DNA of 64,000 bases from contig NZ_CP011096.1 in assembly GCF_000969765.1 (NCBI RefSeq), positions 124,001 through 188,000 on the forward strand. Direction: 5' to 3'. Source of the DNA: Mycoplasmopsis synoviae ATCC 25204. Lineage in GTDB: Bacteria > Bacillota_I > Bacilli_A > Mycoplasmatales > Metamycoplasmataceae. Below the pieces are notes generated by a model. It was not told the DNA's origin, ran no database searches, and saw only the letters and a list, made by a program, of their open reading frames with translations. This document shows, one piece after another, positions 1 to 10,073 of this stretch (position 1 is the stretch's first letter; every line of letters begins with the position of its first letter). The translations under genes were made by a program, and so were the position numbers.

Positions 1-93
1 TAAATCAATTAAAGAATTAACGTAATCAATTCTTTTTTCTTTTTCGACATTTAAAATGCTAGGAGTTACTAGTTTATTTCTATTTTCTTTCAT
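1..93 (-). CDS. rpe: Ribulose-phosphate 3-epimerase, N-terminal end only
   Basis: The first 31 residues of a protein that runs off the left edge are visible, starting MKENRNKLVTPSILNVEK. The PSIL motif near the N-terminus is typical of ribulose-5-phosphate 3-epimerase, an enzyme of the non-oxidative pentose phosphate pathway that interconverts ribulose 5-phosphate and xylulose 5-phosphate. Its start overlaps the last codons of rsgA by 14 bases, implying translational coupling. In Bacillus the order phosphatase, kinase, rsgA, rpe is also seen, which supports the call. Only a short stretch is present, so the identification leans on this order. Confidence 0.6.
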   Translation of the reverse strand, partial: MKENRNKLVTPSILNVEKEKRIDYVNSLIDL

Positions 94-910
94 TTTGTTC
101 CTTTAACAGCTTTAAATAATTTTTATATCTAAATTCAGGCACTAAATTTGAATTTAAATTTAATTTAACGTTGCAATTTTTTTCAAAGTTATGCATACAA
201 TCTTTAAATTCGCATAATTTAGCAAGCTCTTTAAAATTTAAATAACTTTTATTTAAGTTTATTTCTTTTTCAACATCAAGCGATGAAAATCCTGGTGAGT
301 CTATTAAAAATCCATTTAAAAATGAAATTATTTTAGCTGAAGTAGTGGTATGTTTTCCTCTTGAAAGGCTTTTTGAAATTTGCTGAGTTTTGTAATTATT
401 ATTTGAAATATTGTTAATAAAAGTAGTTTTACCAACTCCGCTTTGGCCCATCACTATTGAAAACTTTTTATCAAATAACTTTTTAATTTCATCGTAATTA
501 TTATCGTTACTTGAAAGCAAAAAAACTTTGTAATTTTGCATCTCGTATTTTTGTTTTCAATGATTTGCTAGCTCTAAATCTAAATCTGATTTAGTTAGAA
601 AAATTATTAAATCAATATTTTTGCTTTCTACAATTGCTAAATATTTATCAAGTAAAAACGATGAAAAGTCAGGTTCTTTAACTGATAAAAAAACAAGCAC
701 TTGATCAATATTAGCTACCTTTGGTCTAATTAATTCATTTTTTCTTGGTTTTATATCGGTAATTAAATCATTTTCAACTTCTACGATATCGCCAACTTTA
801 GGAGTTATTTTTAACTTTTTTAATCTTCCTGCAAATGGAAGTAGTTTGCAGTTATTTTCAAGATCACAAACATTAGCAGTTTGACCAAATAATTCAAAAA
901 CTCTATTCAC
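80..910 (-). CDS. rsgA: Ribosome small subunit-dependent GTPase A
   Basis: RsgA is a circularly permuted GTPase that helps mature the 30S ribosomal subunit. With TGA as Trp the frame gives 276 residues. The permuted motif order is visible: G4 (TKSD) in the middle, then the P-loop GQSGVGKT, then G3 DSPG, and a C-terminal zinc site of the pattern C-x4-C-x1-H-x5-C. I chose the GTG at 910 because a GGAG Shine-Dalgarno lies 9-10 bases upstream and the GTG overlaps the stop of the kinase gene (TAGTG). A longer ATG-started frame exists from 958 but lies inside the kinase coding region. In Bacillus, CpgA/RsgA is a substrate of the PrkC kinase, so the neighbourhood makes functional sense. Confidence 0.93.
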
Positions 911-1908
911 TAATAAACTCCAAAAAAATGCAGTAGCACAAAAATTCCAATAAAACAAAGCGCGATAAAACTAAAAATAGATACTAGAAAAAATTTACTT
1001 TGAATAAATCAAGAAAAATTTTTCTTTTCTTGTAAATTTTTAGGATTAAATAAACTTTGATTTAAAAATTTAGGATTTAGTGAATTTTCTAAATCAAAGA
1101 TTAAATCTAAAGTGCTTTTATATCTTTTTTCAGGGTCTTTTTGGAGAGCTTTATAAATTATATTAACAACAGAATTTGGAATTTCTTCTACTTCTGATTG
1201 AGGATTTGGAATTTCGCTTGAAAGATGTTTTTTAATAGTTTCACTAGCGGTTTTTCCTTTGAAAGGAACCTTGCCAGTTATCATTTCGTAAAATAAAATT
1301 CCAATAGCGTAAATATCTACTGATTTATTAATTGGCTTATTTCTATTTACAATTTCTGGTGCCATAAAAAATGGAGAACAAGCAACTGAGCTTTCTCTTG
1401 TAAATCTTTGTTGATCGACATCATCTTCAATTGAAATACCAAAATCTATTATTTTGATTTTTCCATCAATTGTAATGTAGATATTATCGCTTTTAATGTC
1501 TCTATGAATTATTTTATGGCTATGAATTTCTTGCACAGCATATGCAATTGATTTAATGATTTGAACCGCATCTTTAACATTTATTCTACCGTGAGCTTTT
1601 AGCTTTTCTGAAACTAAGCTGCCATTAATTAATTCAAGAACCATATAAGCTTCTTTGGTGTCTTTATAAAATTCAAAAATTTTTGGAACGTATTCGGTAT
1701 TTAAATTTTTAATTAAATGCGCTTCGTTTGTAAAGCGCTCGAATTCACTATTTTTATTTTGAATATTTAAATATTTTAAAGCGTAGTATTTGTTGTTAAA
1801 TTTGCTTTTTATTTTAAAAACATTGGCGTATCCGCCTTCTCCAAGAGGAGAGATAATTTCATATTTTTTATAAACGTTGGAATCATTGATAATATTGCTA
1901 TTATTCAT
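910..1908 (-). CDS. prkC: Hanks-type Ser/Thr protein kinase with C-terminal membrane anchor
   Basis: The 332-residue protein has a full eukaryotic-type kinase domain (about residues 10-270): glycine loop LGEGGYANVF, the lysine of YALKYL, catalytic loop HRDIKSDN, DFG and APE motifs. After it comes a hydrophobic segment of about 25 residues close to the C-terminus, so the kinase is probably anchored in the membrane with its catalytic domain in the cytosol. PASTA domains, which sense peptidoglycan in walled Firmicutes, are absent, as expected without a cell wall. ATG at 1908 is preferred over TTG at 1920 because the TTGGAGAG stretch reads as its ribosome binding site. It lies between its partner phosphatase and rsgA, overlapping rsgA by one base. 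Confidence 0.92.
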
Positions 1909-1909
1909 T

Positions 1910-2656
1910 TTACTCTCCAAGGTTTATAACAATACAGCTAATGTTATCTGTTGAGTCATTTTTTTGTGCAATTTCAACAAGAGAATTAGCAATTTTTTCA
2001 CTTGATGAAGATTTAAGCTCAGCTTTGAATTCTTCGCTAGAGATAAATTCATGAGCACCATCACTTGTTAAAATGATTTTATCTACTTTAGCATAATCGA
2101 TTTGATCTAGATCGTAAATGTTAAAAGTGATTTTATTTTTTAAAGATAAAACGCTAGTTAAAAGTCTTCCTTTAGGATTGCTTTTAGCTTCTTCTAAAGA
2201 AATTCCAGTGCTTAAAAGTTTATTTTCATAAGAGTGATCTTGAGTTATTTGAACTAGTTTTTTTTCTTTAGTGTAAAAATAACATCTACTATCACCGATG
2301 TGAAAAACTATTATTTTTTGAATTTTTTTAAGAATTAAAACTCCAGTTAAAGTAGTTCCCATTCTTTCTTTTGAAAAGTCAGATTTAATTAAATCTTTAA
2401 ATCTTTTTTTAACTAAATTAACTACGTTTTTAAGTCACAGCGAAGTTTCTTGAAAGGAAATATAGCTAAAATTTTTGCTAAATTGATTAGTAAAAATTTT
2501 TGCAGTTTCTTCGGCAGCGATATCACCATGTAAATGTCCACCCATTCCATCACAGACAAGAGCGACTAAAAAATCGTCATTTTCAAAGTGACTTACTCTA
2601 TCATCATTTTTTTTACGGTATGCACCTGTAATTGAAATGCTTTTAAGACTAATCAA
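1910..2656 (-). CDS. prpC: PPM/PP2C-type Ser/Thr protein phosphatase
   Basis: The 248-residue protein has the metal-binding PP2C motifs: RKKNDDR near the N-terminus, VCDGMGGH, ILTSDG and DSTDNIS near the C-terminus. It should dephosphorylate targets of the kinase encoded immediately downstream. The start is TTG at 2656, overlapping the gmk stop; AAGGAG lies 7 bases upstream inside the 3' end of gmk, and no ATG is available before the first catalytic motif. Overlap with gmk and a gap of a single base before the kinase show one operon: gmk, prpC, prkC, rsgA, rpe. Confidence 0.92.
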
Positions 2657-3245
2657 TGTCTAACTCCTTGTGAAGAATTTCTCTTATTTCTTGCGCTGCT
2701 CTTTCAGGTCTGTCATTATAAACTACGTATTTAAAATTACCATCCTCAAGCAGCTCTTCTTTAGCTTTATTTACTCTATTTTTAATAGTTTGAGCGTTTT
2801 CGGTTCCTCTGTTTTTAATTCTTTTATAAATATCAGTAATACTTGGAGGAGATAAAAATATTGTAATTAAATTATAAGGAGGATTTTTAAGTTTTTGCAT
2901 TTTTTGGGCAATTATTTTTGCGCCATTGGTTTCAATTTCTAAAAATGGAACTTTATTACGAGCAATTATATTATCAAGCTCGCTGTATAAAGTTCCATAA
3001 TAATTGTCAAAATGAAAAGAGTATTCTAAAAACTTTTTATTTTTAATCCTGTCTTTGAATTCTTCTTTAGAAATAAAATAGTAGTGAATACCATTAGTTT
3101 CACCACCTCTTGGACTTCTAGTAGTCGCTGAACAAGATAAAGATAAGTTAAGTTCATCATAGTTAAAAACAAGTTGTTCAACTGTTCCTTTTCCAACACC
3201 TGATGGACCTGTAAAAATTACTATGCTTTTCTTTTTCTTATTCAT
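2649..3245 (-). CDS. gmk: Guanylate kinase
   Basis: Guanylate kinase phosphorylates GMP to GDP with ATP, an essential step in guanine nucleotide salvage. The 198-residue length is normal. Visible motifs are the P-loop GPSGVGKGT at the N-terminus and the GMP-binding region with TRSPRGGE and the YGT segment. It begins with ATG at 3245 after a short AT-rich leader and is the first gene of the block leading to prpC, prkC and rsgA. Confidence 0.95.
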   Translation of the reverse strand: MNKKKKSIVIFTGPSGVGKGTVEQLVFNYDELNLSLSCSATTRSPRGGETNGIHYYFISKEEFKDRIKNKKFLEYSFHFDNYYGTLYSELDNIIARNKVPFLEIETNGAKIIAQKMQKLKNPPYNLITIFLSPPSITDIYKRIKNRGTENAQTIKNRVNKAKEELLEDGNFKYVVYNDRPERAAQEIREILHKELDID

Positions 3246-3301
3246 AAAACTTTGCTAAAAATAAATTTAAAATATTTTAGCATAAAAGATGGCAAAATTA
3301 A

Positions 3302-3328
3302 AAATAAAAAAGCCACTTTGGCTTTTGA
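3302..3328 (-). terminator. Rho-independent terminator after rpmG
   Basis: On the minus strand AAAGCCA pairs with TGGCTTT around a short loop and is followed by a T-rich run. It ends transcription of rpmG before gmk, so gmk probably has its own promoter. Confidence 0.7.
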
Positions 3329-3329
3329 A

Positions 3330-3482
3330 TTATTTTCTTTCTTTGTGAACAGAATGTTTTGAGCATTTTGAACAATACTTAGAAAGTTCAACTTTTTCAG
3401 GATGTAATTTTTTATTTTTCTTAGAAATGTAATTTTGCATTTTGCAACTTGTACATTCTAACGTAAAACCTTCACGTGCCAT
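3330..3482 (-). CDS. rpmG: 50S ribosomal protein L33
   Basis: A 50-residue basic protein that begins [14 protein letters not shown] and ends with [16 protein letters not shown]. The two CxxC pairs form the zinc-ribbon of the cysteine-containing type of L33, a small protein of the large ribosomal subunit. The start ATG at 3482 has an AAGGAG-like ribosome binding site. It lies downstream of nfo and is closed by a hairpin terminator. Confidence 0.93.
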   Translation of the reverse strand: MAREGFTLECTSCKMQNYISKKNKKLHPEKVELSKYCSKCSKHSVHKERK

Positions 3483-3514
3483 AATGTCTCCTTGTTTTAT
3501 TTATTATATATTTT

Positions 3515-4348
3515 TTATGGTTTTTTATTTAATAACATTTGAATTTCCACATCGTAGATAGGTTTATTATCAACGTAGGGAGTTTCTAAAATTATAGGAA
3601 TATTATCAAAATCTTTATCATGAACAAATTTTGCCAAGGTTTCAAGTCCAATGTGGCCTTGATCGATATTTGCATGACGATCTTTATGCGATGATAATTC
3701 ATTTTTAGAATCATTTAAATGAATTACTTTTACATGTTTTAAAAGATTTCATTTCTTTAGCTCATCTTTAAAGCTTTGATAATCTTTTAAATTATAACCT
3801 GCATCTCATAAATGACAAGTATCTAAGCATATCGCAATTCTATCTGAGTTAAGCTTGTTTATTAAATAAGAAATTTGTTCGAAATTAATTCCTATTTCAG
3901 TACCTTTACCGGCCATGGTTTCAATGCAAATAACCACGTCTTTAGTTTTAGAAAGTATATGAGTTAAGCTTTTAACAAGCTGATCCAAAGCTTCCTGAGG
4001 AGCAAATTCTGTATAAGCTCCAGGGTGAAGAACTAAATACTTAGCATTTATATAATTCATTCTATTTATTTCTTGGATTAAAAAATCACAAGAAAATTTA
4101 GCCTTAGTAGGATTGGCAGGATTAATTATATAAGGCGCATGAACTATTATATCTTCAGCAGGAATATCTTTAGCATAAAAATCAAGATATTCTTGTTTTT
4201 TATATAGCTCAAATTCAACTCTTTTAGTAGTTTGCGGAGCGCCTAGATATATCATCATGGTGTTGGCTTTATTGTTAATGCTTTCACCGGCTGCGCCTGC
4301 TAAATAATTTGGTTTTTTAAATGAAACGTGACTTCCTAGCTTAATCAT
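3515..4348 (-). CDS. nfo: Endonuclease IV (AP endonuclease)
   Basis: Endonuclease IV cuts DNA 5' to abasic sites in base excision repair using a three-metal centre. The 277-residue protein shows typical family features: LGSHVSF at the N-terminus, the LVLHPGAY segment, CIETMAGKG, and the [22 protein letters not shown] and GHIGLE motifs that carry the zinc ligands. Its start overlaps the end of the K+ channel gene by 13 bases, so it is translationally coupled to it. Confidence 0.95.
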
Positions 4349-5409
4349 AAATTATTTTCATCAAGATGTGTTTTCTCAGTATTTTTTTCTGCTTTAGTAG
4401 CTTTAGCCTCTAAAGCTTCTTTATCTTTAAGAGCTTGTTTTTTGGCTTCTTGTTTTTCTTTCTTTTTGTCTTTAAAATGACTTTGAAGTAAGTTTAAAAA
4501 TGAACCTGCAATAACCCCGGAAGGAATTGCTATAATTGCCACTCCTAAAATAGCTGCTAGCATTACCACAAATTTACTTACTGGTGAATGCGGAGTTAAA
4601 TCTCCATAACCTATAGTAGTTAAAGTAATGGTCATGAAATATATAGTGTCAAAGAAGTTTGTAATATAACCATTTGAAAGCGCTTTGTAACTTGGATCAT
4701 TTAGATACTTAGCAGTATCGCTAGGATCAATATTATTTTCTTTTAATCAATTCATTTGAACAAGATTAAGCTCTTGAACTTCATTGTTTAATATCACAAG
4801 ACCAAATAAAAGAATAAATATTATTGAAAGTCAAAATAAATATAGCAGCACTTTCTTTTGTTCTTTGAATGCGTCAAAGATATAAGCTATTCCAGCTATT
4901 AATTTAAGGCAAAATAAAATTCTAAAAATTTTGGCAAAGTTTAGTGATTTAAAAAAATTTAAATAAGGGGGAATTTCAATTGAATTATTTAAAATCTGTA
5001 AAACGTTTAGCGAAGATAAAAGGCAAATTAAAATAACTATTCCAGGAAATGAAATTGGATATCTAAGCAACGTTTTTAGCCTTGATCAATTTTGCGTATT
5101 TTTACGAGTATAAAATGTAACTCAGTGACTTGCATAATCAAATAAAAATACGAAAAACGAAACAACTTGTGTAATTGCAATTACTGCATTAAAGGCTGTT
5201 CTAAAATTATCATTAGGATTGATAAAAGTTAAAAATGATGATAATGAAATGAAGACAATAACAAAAGCGTATAGTTTTCTTAAGAAACGAATTCTCTGAT
5301 CAGTAACTCTTTTTTCAAGACCGTTAACTATTGAATCTGATCAAACAATTATTGACAGATTTTTAAAAATTAAAGCTTTGTTATTTTTAATATATTTAAG
5401 TAAAAACAT
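4336..5409 (-). CDS. Voltage-gated-type potassium channel
   Basis: The 357-residue protein has about six hydrophobic segments between residues 40 and 290, and a pore loop with the K+ selectivity signature TTIGYGD (near residue 265) between the last two. The C-terminal 50 residues are lysine/glutamate-rich and probably a cytosolic helix. This matches the Kv/KcsA-like family that controls K+ efflux and membrane potential. The start ATG at 5409 abuts the TAA of the LacI-type regulator. The last codons overlap nfo. The ligand, if any, cannot be read from the sequence. Confidence 0.85.
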
Positions 5410-6399
5410 TTATTTTATAATCTCTACTTCCATGTTTTTATTTATTGTACCAGATTCACTTTCCAGAAGATAGCTACTAATCATACGGTGAAATTCAATT
5501 CCAATATTAGGATAGTCGATGTGAATTTTTAATAAATAATTTCGAATCTGATCATAAATTGAAATATAACCAATATCGGTTATATATAAGTTATCAGAAT
5601 TGCCCGCCATTAAGCTCGCAAAAATTTCTCTAGTAGAAGATACGATGTATTTATAACTTCCTTTTTTGCAAAATTCAAAAAAGGAAGCAACGTCTTTTTT
5701 AGAATATAAATTTAAATTATAAAAAGCAGTTTCAATATTATTTTTTTTAGCGTAGTTTTCAATTCCTGCGATCTTTTCATTTTGAATTGCTTTTTCGGTT
5801 TTATTATTAAATACGTAGACTAATTTTTTGGCAATATTTTTTTTAGATAAAAAATATAAATCCATGAAATAAGCTAGTTTATAAAAGGCTTTGGTAAAAT
5901 CGATTTTAATGCTATTTAAACCATCGTAGGTGTATCCGTAGATAAAGATGTTGCATTGGTCTGATAGTTTTTTTAAAAACTCAAGTTGCTCTTCGTTTTT
6001 TTTATTGAAAAATACCACGATACCAATTGGATTGTGTTTTAGCGCTAGATAAATATTTTCAATAAAATCGTTTTTATCGGTGTTATAGTATAAATTAAAG
6101 ACTTTTTGCTTTACTTTATTAGCTTCGTTAACTAGCCCGCTTATAATTGGACTAAATTTATGATTTTGTCACTGCGGAATTAGCGCAAAGATTAAATTAT
6201 AGTTAACGGTTTTAGTTAGCTTGAAATGATCTTTGGTTTCTAGTCCATAGTCACTTATTATTTTTTCTAGAATTAGTTTTTTTTCTTTTGAAAGATAACC
6301 ATCGCGATAATATCTAGAAATAGATGCAATTGAAATTCCGCTAATTTGTGAAATTTCACTATATGTTAGTTTTTTGTTTTTCAAATTATTTTCTTTCAT
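5410..6399 (-). CDS. LacI-family transcriptional regulator
   Basis: The 329-residue protein has an N-terminal helix-turn-helix (about residues 12-35, with SEISQISGISIASISRYY) followed by a periplasmic-binding-protein-like effector domain, the LacI/GalR architecture. The effector domain is weakly conserved, so the ligand is unknown. ATG at 6399 follows an AAGGTG ribosome binding site that lies only a few bases after an intrinsic terminator, so its mRNA must read through that terminator. It heads the regulator / K+ channel / nfo operon, which is unusual company for a LacI-type protein. Confidence 0.75.
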
Positions 6400-6415
6400 G
6401 AAACACCTTAAAAAG

Positions 6416-6440
6416 CAAAAAAGAGCAAATGCTCTTTTTA
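6416..6440 (-). terminator. Intrinsic terminator between leader RNA and LacI-type gene
   Basis: On the minus strand AAAAAGAGCA and TGCTCTTTTT form a 10-bp stem with a two-base loop followed by six U. Only about 16 bases separate it from the regulator start codon, leaving room for a ribosome binding site but not a promoter. Confidence 0.8.
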
Positions 6441-6533
6441 ATTATTGCCTGAAAGGTCCATATTACTTAGAGGGACAACAAGCAAAGCTTATAGCTTTCC
6501 ACTCCCACGGCAAAGGCCGATAGGCATTAATTA
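6416..6533 (-). ncRNA. Structured leader RNA with intrinsic terminator (candidate riboswitch or small RNA)
   Basis: Read on the minus strand, the segment begins right after an extended -10 box. A closing stem pairs AAUUA.UGCCU at the 5' side with AGGCA.UAAUU at the 3' side (10 pairs, one A-A mismatch). Inside are three hairpins: CGGC/GCCG with a CUUU loop, AAAGCU/AGCUUU with an AUA loop, and GUCC/GGAC. A terminator hairpin with a U-run follows, ending 16 bases before the LacI-type gene. I did not match it to tmRNA, SRP RNA, RNase P RNA, T-box, TPP, purine or SAM elements. It could be an attenuating leader or a stand-alone small RNA. Confidence 0.55.
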
Positions 6534-6534
6534 A

Positions 6535-6543
6535 ATTATAGCA
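6535..6543 (-). promoter_or_regulatory. Extended -10 promoter for the leader RNA
   Basis: The minus strand reads TGCTATAAT, an extended -10 element (TGn plus a consensus TATAAT). It sits just upstream of the first base of the structured leader. No clear -35 was seen, which is usual in mycoplasmas. Confidence 0.6.
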
Positions 6544-6689
6544 TTTTTAATCTTAATTATTTTAATTTTTCTAAATTAAATTTTAATCCAAAAATTTATT
6601 ATTTTTTATATAAAAATTATTATTTATTAACTTTTATATATAAAGCAAAATTTAATAAAATAATAGTTACTATATGGCTACGAGGTAAA

Positions 6690-9600
6690 ATGGCTTTCTT
6701 TTCTAAATTTTTAAATATAAAATCAACTGAAATGCGTATTGCAGAAAAATCATTAAAGAGAATTAATGATTTAGAAAAATACGTAATTAACAATACCGAC
6801 GAAGAATTAAGATCTAAAACTCAGTTCTTTAAAGACCTTTTAAAAGAAGGTTATAAGCTTGAAGATATTCGTGATGAAGTTTTTGCGGTAGCCCGTGAGG
6901 CTACTAAAAGAGTTTTAGGAAAGCGTCCTTATGACGTGCAAATTCTGGGCGGTATTCTTTTAGATTTAGGAAGCGTAGCTGAAATGAAAACCGGAGAAGG
7001 AAAAACAATAACTTCTATAGCTCCAGTTTATTTAAATGCTCTTTCAGGAAAAGGAGCAATAGTTTCAACAGTTAATGAATATCTAACCGAAAGAGATGCC
7101 CAAGAAATGGGGCAAGTTTTTAATTATTTAGGTCTTTCGGTAGGAATAAACAAAGCGCAAATGGATCCAAATCTAAAGCGTTATGCTTATTCTTGTGACA
7201 TTACTTACTCAGTTCACTCAGAGCTTGGTTTTGACTATTTAAGAGATAACATGGTTAGCGATATGAGTGAAAAAGTTCAACGTGAGCTAAACTTTTGTCT
7301 TATCGATGAGGTGGACTCTATATTAATCGATGAAGCTAAAACTCCGCTTATCATCTCTGGAGGCGAGGCCAACGATTCAAGTAGTTATTATTCAGCTGAT
7401 CAATTTGTAAGAACGCTAAATAACGATGATTTTTTAGTTGATGAAGAATCAAAGGCGGTAACTTTAACAGCTTCGGGAATTGAAAAGGCTAATTCATTTT
7501 TTAGAATTGATGATTTATATAACATAGAACATTCTGAAAAAGTGCATTTAATTCAAAATGCACTTAGAGCTCATAAAGTTTTTAAAATCGATGTTGAATA
7601 TATTGTTAAAAATAACAAAATCGAACTAGTTGATGCCTTTACTGGAAGAATTATGGAAGGTCGTAGTTATTCTGAAGGTCTTCAACAAGCAATTCAAGCC
7701 AAAGAAATGGTAGAAATCGAGCCTGAAACTCAAACGCTGGCTACTATTACCTACCAAAACTTTTTCAGAATGTTTAACAAGCTTTGTGGAATGACAGGAA
7801 CTGGTAAAACCGAGGAGCAAGAATTTATCGACATTTACAACATGCGTGTAAATGTAGTTCCTACCAATAAACCAATCGCTAGAGAAGATGCACCTGATTT
7901 AATTTTTGCAAACGCCAAAGATAAATGAGAAGCAGTAGGTAAAGAAGTTGAAAGGCTATATCAAAAAGGTCAGCCCGTTTTAGTAGGAACCGCGCAAATT
8001 GAAGACTCTGAAATAATTCATAGAATTTTAATTGAAAAAAATGTGCCTCATACCGTTTTAAATGCAAAACAAGACAAAGCGCTAGAAGCTGAAATCATAG
8101 CACAAGCTGGAGTTAAAGGAGCTGTAACTATTGCAACCAATATGGCCGGTAGAGGAACCGATATTAAGCCATCAAAAGAAGCGCTAGAGCTCGGCGGATT
8201 ATATGTTTTAGGAACTGATAAAGCTGAATCGAGAAGAATTGATAATCAATTAAGAGGTCGTTCAGGACGTCAAGGTGACGTTGGAATTTCTAGGTTTTAT
8301 ATTTCGCTAGAAGATCAATTAATTATGCGGTTTGCAAACTTTGAAGCTTTCCAAGAAGCTTACGCAAAAGATGCTGGAAAAGAAATAACCAACAAACAAC
8401 TTAGATTTGCCTTTAATAATGCGCAGAAGAAAATCGAAGGATTTAACTACGATTCTAGAAAAAGCGTTTTAAATTATGATGACGTTATCCGTCAACAAAG
8501 AGATTTAATTTACTCTCAAAGAGATCTTTTATTAATATCAAATGAATTTGAAGAAATCATTCGTAGAATGATTAAAGTTTTTGTTAAAAATTTAGTTGCA
8601 ATTGAAGACCATAAGCTTAAAAGCGGAGCTTATGATTATCAAAAGCTAGTAGATTTTTTAAATAAAAATATTGCCGTTTATATAAAACATGATTTTAATG
8701 TTGATGAATTTAAACGTATTCATGATAATGAATTAGTCGATAAAGTAAATCAAATGGTTAATGATATCTACAATCAATGACTTGCAAATGCAATTAAAAA
8801 AACCGATCAAGCTTATATAGATAATTTCAAAAAACAAGTTTTATTAAAAACACTAGATGATAATTGAAAAAAACATATTAACAAAATGGACAAACTTCGT
8901 TCTAATGTTAATTTAGTTCAATATTCACAAAAAAATCCTTATCAAATTTATACTGATGAAGGAACAAAAATGTTTGAAGATTTAATTCAAACAATTGCCT
9001 TTGAATCTGTTTTAAAAGTCTTTTCATCACCACTTGGTGAAAAAAGCTTGATCACTGCAGAAATCAAAAATGATCCTTTATATCAACAAGTTGCATCTAC
9101 TTTTGAATATAATCCTTATTTAAGTATTTCAGAACAAGAAAAACAGCTTCTAGAAAGATATAACAACGTAAAACAAAGATTAAATGAAGTAGAACAGCAA
9201 AACCTACAAGAACAATCTTATAAAGATCCATCAAGTGATAATTTAGGAAACAATCCAGAACCGAAAACGGGTTCACAAAGTCAAAGTGAACATGAAATGG
9301 TTTTAACTCCTGATACAGTAATTGATCCTAGCATTGACACTAATCAATGATTTGAAGAAATCAACATTGATGATTTTATAAATGTAACTAAAAAAGATAG
9401 CGAGCTTGAGTCAAAAGAAAAAGAGCAAGAAGAAGTTAAAAATCAAGAAAATCAACCTAAAGAAAATAAACCAGCAGAAACTAAAGTTGATGCTACTAAA
9501 AATCAAGAAAATGTTTCCGAAGAACTAAAAGCAAAAGAAGTTGCTACAGTAGTAGAAGAAAAACCTAAAAAAGTTTCTAAAGCAAAATCAGAAAAACTAA

Positions 9601-9971
9601 AAGTCGCTAAAAAAGTTAAACCAAAAGATCTTGAAAGCAAAGAAAAACCAAAATCAGATAAAGCTAAAAAATCTTTAGCAAAAAAAGAAACACAAAAACC
9701 TAAAAAACCAAAAATTACTTCTGAAGTTAAAATTGCTAAAGTTGAAAAAACTGACAAAAAAGCAAAAGCTCAAGATAAACCAAAAGCTAAAGTAACTAAA
9801 GCAAAAGAAACAAAACCTAAAACAGAAGTTAAAGCAGATAAAGTTAAAACTAAAACTGCAAAAACTTCAAAGGCAAAAGCGCAAAAAGTAGAAGCTGAAA
9901 ACTTTGTAAATAAAATTGTTTTTCCAAAAAATAAAATTGATTTAAAACTAGAAAAAATCAAATTAAAATAA
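6690..9971 (+). CDS. secA: Preprotein translocase ATPase SecA with long C-terminal tail
   Basis: SecA drives protein export through SecYEG. With TGA as Trp the frame gives 1093 residues, against about 800-900 in most bacteria. The motor motifs are present: MKTGEGKT (Walker A), LIDEVDSILIDEA (Walker B), MTGTGKTEEQEF, TNMAGRGTDI and the RGRSGRQGD motif VI. The catalytic core ends near residue 790. The remaining 300 residues are charged, and from about residue 900 are a low-complexity Lys/Ala/Glu/Pro repeat region ending in a short hydrophobic-basic stretch. The usual zinc-binding C-terminal linker is missing. The start ATG follows GAGG. A terminator follows the stop. Confidence 0.96.
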
Positions 9972-9976
9972 ATTAT

Positions 9977-10006
9977 AAAGGCAGGCCATAGTGCTTGCTT
10001 TTATAT
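9977..10006 (+). terminator. Terminator after secA
   Basis: A ten-pair stem (AAAGGCAGGC with GCTTGCTTTT, two G-U pairs) around a CATAGT loop, followed by TATATTTT. Confidence 0.6.
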
Positions 10007-10073
10007 TTTAAAAATGTAATATAATATGTATAATTTTATATTCCATTTATTTCATATTTATAGAAAGAGTTTA

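Noticed and set aside
6416-6540. Leader RNA as SRP RNA, tmRNA, T-box or another known riboswitch
   Set aside because: The GGAAG..GCAGCC core of SRP RNA, the tRNA-like end of tmRNA and the GGUGGNACCGCG of T-boxes are missing; I left it unclassified.
9503-9961. Phe/Ser/Leu-rich frames on the minus strand
   Set aside because: They are mirror images of the Lys/Ala/Glu repeat tail of secA, with no ribosome binding site.
6690-9971. secA seeming to be broken into four or more reading frames
   Set aside because: All breaks are TGA codons in one frame; reading TGA as Trp gives a continuous SecA. The same holds for most other apparent splits in the window.
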